DNA of 64,000 nucleotides from Streptomyces sp. NBC_01116 (GTDB taxonomy: Bacteria > Actinomycetota > Actinomycetes > Streptomycetales > Streptomycetaceae): NCBI RefSeq assembly GCF_041435495.1, contig NZ_CP108644.1, positions 1,240,001 to 1,304,000 on the forward strand, in the 5' to 3' direction. Both the position numbers and the translations under genes were made by a program. Positions 19,344 through 26,775 of this stretch are shown here, piece after piece (the first letter of the stretch is position 1; each line of letters opens with the position of its first letter). A model generated the notes under the pieces. It saw only the letters and a program-made list of their open reading frames with translations, did not search any database and was not told the DNA's origin.

Positions 19344-20738
19344 TCAGCCGGGCGTCGCGTCGGCGGGCCTGGCCCGGCCGCCGAGGAGGGCTGCCAGGCC
19401 CATCAGGGTGTAGACGGCGACGAGGGCGAACGCCGGCGCGGCGATGCCGCCTCCCGACTGGAGGCCGGCGAGCAGCGCGACCCCGATCAGGGATCCGGTC
19501 GAACGGCCCGCCGACATCAGCCCGGAGGCGATGGCCGACCGGTGCTCGGGGGCGGCGGACAGGGTCAGGGTGATCTGGGGCACCGTCACCAGGCCGAAGC
19601 CGAACCCGATCAACGCCAGCCCGGCACAGGTGCCGACCGGGGTGGCGCCCACGGCGGCCAGCACCACCGCGCCGAGCAGGGACAGCAGGACGCCGGCGCC
19701 CAGCACGGCCCGGGCGCCGTACTTGGCGGCGAAGCGTCCCGCGGCCAGCGGCATGAAGGTGATCGGCAGGGCGGACGACAGGAAGAACAGCCCGACGGTG
19801 ACCGGGTCGTAGCCCCGCACCTGCTGGAGGAACACGCTGAGCGTGAACATCAGCCCGTTGTAGCCGACGAAGAGCAGCAGGCCGACCGCGACGTAGCCGC
19901 GGAACCCGGGCGCCCGGAACAGGTCCGCCGGGATCATGGGATACGCGTAGCGGCGCTGGCGAACCACGAACGCGGCGAACGCGGCCAGGGCCGCCACCGC
20001 CGCCACCACGGGCAGGGGCCGTATCCATCCCAGCTCCTGGCCCTCGGCGAGCGCCAGCGCGAGACCGCCGAGGAAGACGACGGACAGCAACTGGCCCGGC
20101 ACGTCCTGCGGTTCCCTGGACGTGGACCGTTCGACCCGGGGCATGTTCCGCGCCGAGAGCCACAGGACGACCAGGACGATGGGCACGTTGATCCAGAAGA
20201 TGCTCCGCCAGCCCACCGACGCGACCAGGGCGCCCCCGAGCGTGGGACCGAAGGCGACCGGACTCCCGGCGACCATCGACCAGATGGAGATGGCCTTGGC
20301 GCGTTTGCCGGGCTCCCGGTAGGTGTCGGTGAGCATCACCAGCGTGGCGGGCATGACGAGCACCGCGCCCAGTCCCTGGGCCGCCCGTACGGCGACGAGC
20401 ACGGGGCCGTTGGGGGCGAGGCCGCACAGCACGGAGGCCACCCCGAACAGCACGACCCCGAGCCGGAACATCCGGACCGCGCCGTAGCGACCCACCGCGG
20501 CGGCGCCGGCCAGCATCAGGCCGGCGATGACGACCACGTAGGAGGTGACGACGGCCTGCATCGTCGGAAGGCTCGCGTCGAGACTGTCGCGGATCGCCGG
20601 GATCGCGACGTGGAGGATGCTGGTGTCGACGACGATCATCCCGTGCGCCAGACAGGCCACCGCCAGGACGCGGCCGGGCCGCAGGGCCGCGGGGCCGGTG
20701 TCGGACGTGCGGTTGTCGAAACTGGTGGATTCGGCCAT
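19344..20738 (-). CDS. MFS drug-efflux-type transporter (DHA2/EmrB-like)
   Basis: This 464-residue protein has about 13-14 hydrophobic segments. It shows the DHA2 signatures VVDTSILHVAIPAI in the first helix and the antiporter helix GPTLGGALVASVGWRSIFWINVP. Such proton antiporters export drugs or secondary metabolites. The chosen ATG at 20738 has only a weak GGCAGG upstream; in-frame starts further upstream would add residues without family resemblance. It is the first gene of the pair with car and has its own promoter (20819-20846). The likely role is product export or self-protection for the neighbouring cluster. Confidence 0.87.
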   Translation of the reverse strand: MAESTSFDNRTSDTGPAALRPGRVLAVACLAHGMIVVDTSILHVAIPAIRDSLDASLPTMQAVVTSYVVVIAGLMLAGAAAVGRYGAVRMFRLGVVLFGVASVLCGLAPNGPVLVAVRAAQGLGAVLVMPATLVMLTDTYREPGKRAKAISIWSMVAGSPVAFGPTLGGALVASVGWRSIFWINVPIVLVVLWLSARNMPRVERSTSREPQDVPGQLLSVVFLGGLALALAEGQELGWIRPLPVVAAVAALAAFAAFVVRQRRYAYPMIPADLFRAPGFRGYVAVGLLLFVGYNGLMFTLSVFLQQVRGYDPVTVGLFFLSSALPITFMPLAAGRFAAKYGARAVLGAGVLLSLLGAVVLAAVGATPVGTCAGLALIGFGFGLVTVPQITLTLSAAPEHRSAIASGLMSAGRSTGSLIGVALLAGLQSGGGIAAPAFALVAVYTLMGLAALLGGRARPADATPG

Positions 20739-20750
20739 GGCCTGCCATTT

Positions 20751-20790
20751 CGCATGAGTTCGCATGGGTTCGCGTGAGCGCGCATGAGCC
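20751..20790 (-). repeat. Four 10-bp tandem repeats in the exporter leader
   Basis: On the plus strand the units are CGCATGAGTT, CGCATGGGTT, CGCGTGAGCG and CGCATGAGCC. They lie between the predicted promoter and the start of the exporter gene. They may be a protein-binding array or a slippage product. Confidence 0.7.
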
Positions 20791-20818
20791 GGTGAATTGA
20801 TGCCGACAATACTGCGAA

Positions 20819-20846
20819 ACCCTAGTGACAAAACGCGCAGCGTCAA
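20819..20846 (-). promoter_or_regulatory. Predicted promoter of the exporter-car operon
   Basis: On the minus strand TTGACG (20841-20846) and TAGGGT (20819-20824) are separated by 16 bases. This is close to the Streptomyces vegetative (HrdB) consensus TTGAC-N16-18-TAGRRT. Confidence 0.7.
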
Positions 20847-20878
20847 CCACGCAGCCGGCCGGGCCGACCTCGATGTCT

Positions 20879-20937
20879 GAATCGTCCGATTCCAGGGTCA
20901 GGCATAGAGAATGGTCCACTTCCCCGTAGGGCCTGAC
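20879..20937. promoter_or_regulatory. Palindromes in the divergent control region of the cluster
   Basis: GAATCG-TC-CGATTC (20879-20892) is a near-perfect 14-base palindrome. GTCAGGC (20897-20903) and GCCTGAC (20931-20937) form a wider inverted repeat around CATAGAGA. No strong plus-strand promoter is visible here, so the operon may need an activator such as the cluster's LuxR-type protein. Confidence 0.4.
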
Positions 20938-21004
20938 GCTCCATAGCCTCGAAGCGCTGAGAATCACCAGAGGGCACAGCCTGGAAGTGCAGGGGGGAAC
21001 ACCA

Positions 21005-22657
21005 TTGTCCTTTTCCCGAGAGTTCCGGGGAATTCAACAGCGCCCGTCGCCCATGCCGTTCCACCGCTATGCGCGGGACGCCACTTCTCCCACTTCAGGC
21101 TGGTCACGGCGGTGGCCCGACGCCACACTCGACCGGGCTCCGATCTGGGCCTCGGTCGACCTCCGGGACGGAAACCAGGCGCTGGCCGAGCCCATGGACA
21201 CAGGCCGCAAGCAGCGGATGTTCGACCTGCTCGTGGCGACGGGCTTCAAAGACATAGAAGTCGGATATCCAGCTGCCAGTGCGCACGATTTCGATTTCGT
21301 CCGCGAACTGGCCACCAAGGGCGGAATTCCGGACGACGTCACGATCTCCGTCTTCACGCCGGCCCGTCCAGAACTCATCGAGCGAACCTTCGACGCGATT
21401 CGCGGAGCCGACCGCGCCGTGGTGCATTTGTGCCATGCGACGGCCTGCCTGTGGCGCGAGGTCGTGTTCGGGATGTCGCCGCGCGAGGTCCTGCGCATGG
21501 CTGTCGACGGCGCACAGCACCTGGTGCGCCTGGCGGAGCGTGAGCCCGGTACCGACATCCGGTTCGAGTACTCCCCCGAGACCTTCAACCTGACCGAGCC
21601 GGAGCTCGCCCTGGAGATAGCGAACCGGGTCGCGGAGGTCGTCGACGCCACGTCGGACCGGCCGCTCGTACTGAACCTCCCGACCACCGTGGAGACCCAC
21701 TCGCCCCACGTCTTCGCCGACCAGGTCGAGTGGATGCACCGCAACCTCGACCGGCGTGACGCGATCATCCTCTCCGTCCATCCGCACAACGACCGCGGCA
21801 CCGCCGTCGCTTCGGCGGAACTGGCCGTGCTCGCCGGGGCCGACCGGGTCGAGGGCACCCTGTTCGGCAACGGCGAACGCACCGGGAACGTCTGCCTGGT
21901 GACGCTCGCGCTCAACCTGTTCAGCAGCGGGGTCGACCCCCAGCTGGAGCTCTCCGACATCGACGCCGTCCGCGCGATCGTGGAGGACTGCAACCGGCTG
22001 CCCGTGCACCCCCGCCACCCCTACGCCGGCGACCTGGTCTACACCGCCTTCTCCGGCACCCACCAGGACGCCATCGCCAAGGGCCTGGCCGCGCTGTCCG
22101 AACGGGCCGAACGGGAGGGCAGGGACGTCGACGACATGCCCTGGCAGGTGCCCTACCTGCCCATCGACCCGAAGGACGTCGGCCGCGACTACCAGGCGAT
22201 CATCCGGGTCAACGGCCAGTCGGGCAAGGGCGGCATCGCCTACGTGCTCAAGGCGGGCTGGGGTGTCGACCTGCCGGCCGAGCTGCGGCGGGACTTCGCG
22301 GCCGTGGTCCAGTCCGCGGCCGACGCCCTGCGGCGCGAACTGGAGCCGCCGGAGATCTGGCAGCTGCTCCTGGAGACCTACTGCCTCGACGACTCGCCCG
22401 CGCCGCCCGACGACGGTGGTGGTGCCGACGGCGCCGCGGTCCTCGCACGGCTCGCCGCCGAGCACGGTGTCGGGTTCACCCGGCCCCGGTTCACCGGCTC
22501 GACGGCGGCCGGCGCACCGATGACCTGCCTCGTCGCGGTGGAGACGGACGGCCGCACCGTCTGGGGGCTCGGCCGGGCGGCCACCGTCGCCGACGCCGCA
22601 CACAGATCCGCCCGTTCCGCGCTGCTACGGGCGGGCACGCACGAAGGAGACCAGTGA
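21005..22657 (+). CDS. 2-isopropylmalate synthase-like (LeuA paralogue)
   Basis: LeuA enzymes condense acetyl-CoA with a 2-oxo acid. The conserved N-terminus QRPSPMPFHRY, the metal-binding SVDLRDGNQAL and HPHNDRGTAVASAEL, and GNGERTGNV are all present, so the catalytic barrel looks active. The C-terminal regulatory domain (about 440-550) is present, with a Pro/Asp/Gly-rich linker (APPDDGGGADG). I chose the rare TTG at 21005: the strong GGGGGGA lies six bases upstream, and the later ATG at 21053 would cut conserved residues. It heads an operon with no leuB/leuC/leuD nearby, so it probably serves a specialised pathway by extending an unusual oxo acid rather than making leucine. Confidence 0.88.
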   Translation: MSFSREFRGIQQRPSPMPFHRYARDATSPTSGWSRRWPDATLDRAPIWASVDLRDGNQALAEPMDTGRKQRMFDLLVATGFKDIEVGYPAASAHDFDFVRELATKGGIPDDVTISVFTPARPELIERTFDAIRGADRAVVHLCHATACLWREVVFGMSPREVLRMAVDGAQHLVRLAEREPGTDIRFEYSPETFNLTEPELALEIANRVAEVVDATSDRPLVLNLPTTVETHSPHVFADQVEWMHRNLDRRDAIILSVHPHNDRGTAVASAELAVLAGADRVEGTLFGNGERTGNVCLVTLALNLFSSGVDPQLELSDIDAVRAIVEDCNRLPVHPRHPYAGDLVYTAFSGTHQDAIAKGLAALSERAEREGRDVDDMPWQVPYLPIDPKDVGRDYQAIIRVNGQSGKGGIAYVLKAGWGVDLPAELRRDFAAVVQSAADALRRELEPPEIWQLLLETYCLDDSPAPPDDGGGADGAAVLARLAAEHGVGFTRPRFTGSTAAGAPMTCLVAVETDGRTVWGLGRAATVADAAHRSARSALLRAGTHEGDQ

Positions 22658-23157
22658 AGAACAACTCGTTCCACACGGTCGGCCCCGGTATCTACCGGGA
22701 GGACAGCGGAATGGTCTACGAGGACTACGTCCCCGGCGAGGTGGTCGAACACCGGCCGGGCCGGACGATCACCATGACCGACAACGTGTGGAGCTCCCTG
22801 CTCTGCCTCAACCAGCATCCGCTGCACATCGACGCCGTCTACGCCGAGCAGACCAGGTTCGGCAGGATCGTCGTCTCGAGTCTGGTCACCTTCGGGATCG
22901 TGAACGGGATGACCGTCTCCACCATCAGCGCCAAGTGCGTCGCCAACCTCGGTTGGGACAACGTGCGGTTGACCGCCCCGGTGTTCGTGGGCGACACGCT
23001 CTACGCACAGACCCGCATCGTCTCCCGGCGCGAGTCCGGCTCACGTCCCGACCAGGGGATCGTGACCGTCCACACCACCGGCCGGAACCAGGACGACACG
23101 ACGGTCATCGAATTCGAGCGGACGATTCTCGTCCCCAAGCAGGAGGCACACCCATGA
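22654..23157 (+). CDS. MaoC-like hot-dog hydratase/dehydratase
   Basis: This 167-residue protein is a MaoC-family hydratase. The helix motif LNQHPLHIDAVYAEQT, followed by FGRIVVSSLVTFGI, carries the catalytic Asp/His dyad region. Relatives hydrate or dehydrate acyl-CoAs such as mesaconyl-CoA and itaconyl-CoA and often sit beside a CitE-like lyase, as here (two genes downstream). Its GTG start overlaps the leuA-like stop by 4 bases. Inference: it dehydrates a malyl-type intermediate made by the LeuA- or CitE-like enzyme. Acyl-CoA dependence is not certain. Confidence 0.85.
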   Translation: MKNNSFHTVGPGIYREDSGMVYEDYVPGEVVEHRPGRTITMTDNVWSSLLCLNQHPLHIDAVYAEQTRFGRIVVSSLVTFGIVNGMTVSTISAKCVANLGWDNVRLTAPVFVGDTLYAQTRIVSRRESGSRPDQGIVTVHTTGRNQDDTTVIEFERTILVPKQEAHP

Positions 23158-24101
23158 TTCCGGTCATCGACCTGGCTCCGGAACGGCCCGGCCTCGAACA
23201 CGGGACCGCCGAGGAGATATCCGACGCCTGCCGGCGGACCGGGTTCTTCGTCGTCCGCGGACACGGCATCGCCCGCGAGGTCTTCGACGACGCCTACGAC
23301 GCCTCGCTGCGCTTCTTCGGCCTCCCGCTGGAGAGGAAGCGCGAGTTCCCGATGAGCACCTCCACCGCACGCGGCGACAACGACTACAGCCCCTACGGGT
23401 ACAGCGCCCTCCTCTCCGAGAACGCCTACGCCTACACCGGGAAACCGGGAATGCCCTCGGACTACGTCGAGAAGTTCAGCACCGGAAGGCTGATCCTGGA
23501 CGACGAGGAGAAGCTCCCGTTCCCCGAGGACGAGTCGGGGGCGCAGCTACGCACGGCCCTGAAGCGGTACTTCGCCGCCTGCGAGACCGTGGCGGGCCGG
23601 ATCGCCGAACTGCTGGCCCTCGCCCTGGACCTGCCCCGCGACTTCTTCGCCACCCGGACGAACACCTCCAACGACTCGCTCCGCTCGCACCTCTACCCCG
23701 GGGTCGCCCCCGAGTTCCTCAACGACCAGGGCATGGGGCAGCACACGGACGGCACCCTGATCACCCTGCTCACCCAGGACGGCCCCGGCCTCCAGCTCCA
23801 GGACCGCTCCGGCCGCTGGCTGGACATCGAGGTCCCCGAGCGCGACAGCTTCATCGTCAACATCGGTGACCTGATGGCTCGTTGGTCGAACGACGAGTAC
23901 GTGTCGACGCCGCACCGGGTGCGGCTGGCGGACCGGCGGCGGCAGTCCATCGTGTTCTTCAAGCTGGCCAACGACGACACCGTCATCGAGTGCTTCCCCA
24001 AATTCGCGTCGGACCGCCCCGCGAAGTACGAGCCCATCCGCTACGAGGACTACTCCCTCCAGAAGATGAACCTGCTGTTCGGAAGGGAAGACGCACGGTG
24101 A
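23154..24101 (+). CDS. Isopenicillin N synthase-type Fe(II) oxygenase
   Basis: This 315-residue protein is a member of the IPNS/2-oxoglutarate-dependent dioxygenase superfamily. The iron ligands are visible as HTD (H197, D199) and H254 (TPHRV). The 2-oxoglutarate arginine lies in RRRQSIVFF. The N-terminal DIOX_N part includes GFFVVRGHGI. The ATG at 23154 has AGGAGG just upstream and overlaps the MaoC stop by 4 bases. Most family members use 2-oxoglutarate to hydroxylate or desaturate; there are no beta-lactam synthetases here, so a role like IPNS itself is unlikely. The substrate is unknown. Confidence 0.88.
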   Translation: MIPVIDLAPERPGLEHGTAEEISDACRRTGFFVVRGHGIAREVFDDAYDASLRFFGLPLERKREFPMSTSTARGDNDYSPYGYSALLSENAYAYTGKPGMPSDYVEKFSTGRLILDDEEKLPFPEDESGAQLRTALKRYFAACETVAGRIAELLALALDLPRDFFATRTNTSNDSLRSHLYPGVAPEFLNDQGMGQHTDGTLITLLTQDGPGLQLQDRSGRWLDIEVPERDSFIVNIGDLMARWSNDEYVSTPHRVRLADRRRQSIVFFKLANDDTVIECFPKFASDRPAKYEPIRYEDYSLQKMNLLFGREDAR

Positions 24102-24958
24102 AGTCGTACGCGAGCCTGCTCTACACCCCGGCGCTGCTGCTGGCGTCGGTCGCCAGGCCCGGCCGGGTCCGCGCCGACATGCTGGTACTGGACCTGGAGG
24201 ACTCCATCCATCCGGCCAGGAAGGCCGAGGCCCGCGAGCTGCTGGCGCGGGCGGACCTCAGCGGGGCCGGGCTGCCCGCACTCGGCATGCGGGTGAACAC
24301 GATCGCGACGCCCGACGGCCTGGAGGACCTGCGGGCGCTGATCGAGATGGACGCCACCATCGGCGGCGTACCCCTCGACGTGGTCTTCATCCCGAAGATC
24401 TCCGGCGCCGGCGACGTGGCCATCTACCGGTCACTGCTGTCGCACACCTCCAGGCCACCGGAGATCTGCAGCTTCATCGAAAGCGTCGACGCCGTCGACA
24501 ACGCCGTCGAGATCGCCGCGGTCAGCGACGGCCTCTGCTTCGGACAGGCGGATCTGACGGCCGACCTGTACGCCGAGAACACCTTCTACCTCGATCACGC
24601 GCGGGCCCGGCTCTGCACCGCGGCGGCCAAGTACCGCGTGCCCGCGATCGACACCAACTCGTTCGAACTGCACGACCTCGACGCCGTCGCGGCGCAGTGC
24701 CGGGCCGCCCGGGACGCCGGATTCACGGGGAAGGCGGCCATCCATCCCCGGCAGGTCGACACCATCGCCGAGACGTTCACCGTCGGCCCGGACAAGATCG
24801 CCGAGTACCGCAGCGTGGTCGAGGACTACCACTCCACGTCCTACGGCTTCGCGGTCGAGGAGGACCGGGTACTCGCCCCGCCGTTCGTGCTGCGGGCCCA
24901 ACGCATGCTCGCACTCCACGCACCCGCCGAAACCGGCCGGAACGCCCGCACCAACTAG
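24098..24958 (+). CDS. CitE-like aldolase/CoA-ester lyase (HpcH/HpaI family)
   Basis: This 286-residue TIM-barrel protein has the hallmarks of CitE/malyl-CoA lyase relatives: LVLDLEDSIHPARKAEAR near the N-terminus, RVNT, a metal-binding glutamate in ICSFIESVDA, and a C-terminal GFTGKAAIHPRQVDTI. Relatives make or break C-C bonds between acyl-CoA and a 2-oxo acid, as in malyl- and citramalyl-CoA lyases and the aldolase of ketomemicin synthesis. The GTG at 24098 overlaps the oxygenase stop by 4 bases. The pairing with MaoC suggests aldol addition then dehydration. Confidence 0.85.
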   Translation: MKSYASLLYTPALLLASVARPGRVRADMLVLDLEDSIHPARKAEARELLARADLSGAGLPALGMRVNTIATPDGLEDLRALIEMDATIGGVPLDVVFIPKISGAGDVAIYRSLLSHTSRPPEICSFIESVDAVDNAVEIAAVSDGLCFGQADLTADLYAENTFYLDHARARLCTAAAKYRVPAIDTNSFELHDLDAVAAQCRAARDAGFTGKAAIHPRQVDTIAETFTVGPDKIAEYRSVVEDYHSTSYGFAVEEDRVLAPPFVLRAQRMLALHAPAETGRNARTN

Positions 24959-24973
24959 CCCAGGGGGATCCCA

Positions 24974-25864
24974 GTGAAGAAGCTTCCGCAGCACGCCGTC
25001 ATCGACGTCTCCACCCACCCGACCGAGCTGACCGACGGCCGGCTCCGGGCCGTCGGGGACGAACTCGTCCGGGAACTGGTACGGCTGGTCGCCGAAGGCG
25101 ACGGCGTGGCCGTCTGCCTCGGCGTCGCCAAGACGCTGGCGCACCACGGACTCGACGTCCACAAGGAGCAGGACGCCGCGATCGCCCGCGACTACCTCGA
25201 ATCGCTGTTCCGCGGCTTCGGGGAGCACGTCGACGTCTCGCGGTTCAGCCCTGTCGCGATGGACTACGACCGCATCGCCGGCATGGACGTCGACGGGTAC
25301 AACAAGAACACGCACTTCACGCCCAACGGCGACCACACCACCGAGCGCGAGTTCCTGACGACCAAGTGCGTGCACTTCGACGCCGCCACACCGTTCATCG
25401 GGAACATCTACGGGCCCAACACCAACATCACCCACGGCACCCCGATGGTCTGCGACACCCGGGCCTACTGCCAGGAGACCGGGGTCGCCCCCGCCGATCT
25501 GCTGGAACTGATGCCGCACAGCTACAACGTCGCGGTCAAGGAGGAGCACGCCGGGCCGGTCCTGGCCGGGTACGCCGCCGCCGTGGAGGCCGACCTCTCC
25601 GCCGACCTGGTCATGGTCGTCCTGCTGAACGAGGTGGACCGCGGGCTCGCGCACGCCGGCTCCGAGCCCCGCCCCACCGACTCCACCCGGCCCGCCCGCC
25701 GTCCGATCCGGCACCTGGAGTACCAGTTCGCCGAGGGTGTCGAGCTGTCGAAGTGGTACCGGCACTACCGCCTGGAGATCCCGCAGCCCAGCCTCCAGGT
25801 GCCGGACGAGGCCGCCCGCGAGCGCTTCCACCGCGGTATCGACCCGGTCGGGACGAACCAGTGA
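24974..25864 (+). CDS. Protein of unrecognised family in the biosynthetic operon
   Basis: I do not recognise this 296-residue protein. It is soluble with no signal peptide. Its most striking part is residues about 115-175: the tract NTHFTP, then CVHFDAATPFIGNIYGPN, then THGTPMVCDTRAYCQETG. The HFD triplet (H134, D136) followed some 25 residues later by a Gly/Pro/Asp turn recalls the iron-binding strand of cupin-fold 2-oxoglutarate oxygenases, and YRHYRLEIP near 255 could hold a distal ligand. That is only a pattern match. It starts with GTG 15 bases after the CitE-like gene and ends overlapping the esterase start, so it must be made with them. Confidence 0.8.
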   Translation: MKKLPQHAVIDVSTHPTELTDGRLRAVGDELVRELVRLVAEGDGVAVCLGVAKTLAHHGLDVHKEQDAAIARDYLESLFRGFGEHVDVSRFSPVAMDYDRIAGMDVDGYNKNTHFTPNGDHTTEREFLTTKCVHFDAATPFIGNIYGPNTNITHGTPMVCDTRAYCQETGVAPADLLELMPHSYNVAVKEEHAGPVLAGYAAAVEADLSADLVMVVLLNEVDRGLAHAGSEPRPTDSTRPARRPIRHLEYQFAEGVELSKWYRHYRLEIPQPSLQVPDEAARERFHRGIDPVGTNQ

Positions 25865-26775
25865 CGACGTCCGCGCGATACAGCGTGCCGTCCATGTCCG
25901 CGAGCGACCGCGAGGAGCTCGACAAGCTCCTCGCGGCCCTCGCGGCGGGCGAGTGGCCGTTGGACATCGACGACGCCCGGGTGTTCTACGACGCCTGGGG
26001 CGCACCGATCGCCGACGACATCGTGGTCGAACAGCGCGACGGCGGCCATCTGTTGACCCCGCCGAACGCGGAGGGCTCCCTGACCGGGCTCTACCTGCAC
26101 GGTGGCGGGTACGTCTACGGATCGCTGCGCAGCCACGGTCACATGGTCTCCGAGATCGCCCGCGCGGCCCGCTGCCCGATGTTCTTCGTGGACTACCGGC
26201 GAGCCCCCGAGCACCCCTATCCGGCGGCGCTCGACGACGCCGAGGCCGCGTACCGGAGTCTGCTCGCCGACGGGGTCGCCGCCGGTGACGTGGTCCTCGC
26301 GGGCGACTCGGCGGGCGGCGGCCTGATGCTCGCGATGCTGCTGAGGCTGCGGGACTCGGGGCTGCCGGTCCCGGCCGCGGCGGCCTGTGTCTCGCCGTGG
26401 ACCGACCTCACGGGCAGCGGGGAGAGCTATCACGCCCTGGAGCACGAGGATCCCATGCTCAGCAAGCCGGTCGTGGACCTGGTGTCCGCGTCGTACCTGG
26501 CGGACACCCCGCGCACGCATCCGTACGTCTCCCCGCTGTTCGGGGAGCTCGCGGGTCTGCCCCCGGTGCTCCTCCAGGTGGGCAGCCGCGAGATCCTGCG
26601 CAGCGACGCCGAGCGGTTCGCGGCCGGGCTGCGGCGCGCGGGCGGCACCGGTGTGCTGGAGGTCTGGCCCGGCATGGTGCACGTCTGGCACCTCCACCAC
26701 TCGCGCCTCGGCAAGGCCCGCGAGGCCGTGAGCCGGCTCGGCGGCTGGCTCCGCGCCCAGGCGACGGGGGCGTGA
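25861..26775 (+). CDS. Alpha/beta hydrolase, hormone-sensitive-lipase (family IV esterase) type
   Basis: This 304-residue esterase-like protein has the HSL oxyanion motif LHGGGYVYG (about residue 80), the nucleophile elbow GDSAGGG (about 146-152), and a C-terminal Asp/His pair (SDAERFA, GMVHVWHLHH). All triad members appear intact, so it should be an active serine hydrolase. The GTG start overlaps the preceding stop by 4 bases. In a pathway with CoA- or ester-type intermediates it may release a product or act as a thioesterase. The natural substrate is unknown. Confidence 0.88.
   Translation: MTTSARYSVPSMSASDREELDKLLAALAAGEWPLDIDDARVFYDAWGAPIADDIVVEQRDGGHLLTPPNAEGSLTGLYLHGGGYVYGSLRSHGHMVSEIARAARCPMFFVDYRRAPEHPYPAALDDAEAAYRSLLADGVAAGDVVLAGDSAGGGLMLAMLLRLRDSGLPVPAAAACVSPWTDLTGSGESYHALEHEDPMLSKPVVDLVSASYLADTPRTHPYVSPLFGELAGLPPVLLQVGSREILRSDAERFAAGLRRAGGTGVLEVWPGMVHVWHLHHSRLGKAREAVSRLGGWLRAQATGA

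Noticed and set aside
15340..19413. A 1357-residue plus-strand open frame over car
   Set aside because: It is a high-GC shadow of the carboxylic acid reductase; only the minus-strand product shows domain motifs.
23154..24101. IPNS-like oxygenase as evidence for a beta-lactam cluster
   Set aside because: There is no ACV synthetase, beta-lactam synthetase or acyltransferase nearby. IPNS-type oxygenases are widespread with other substrates.
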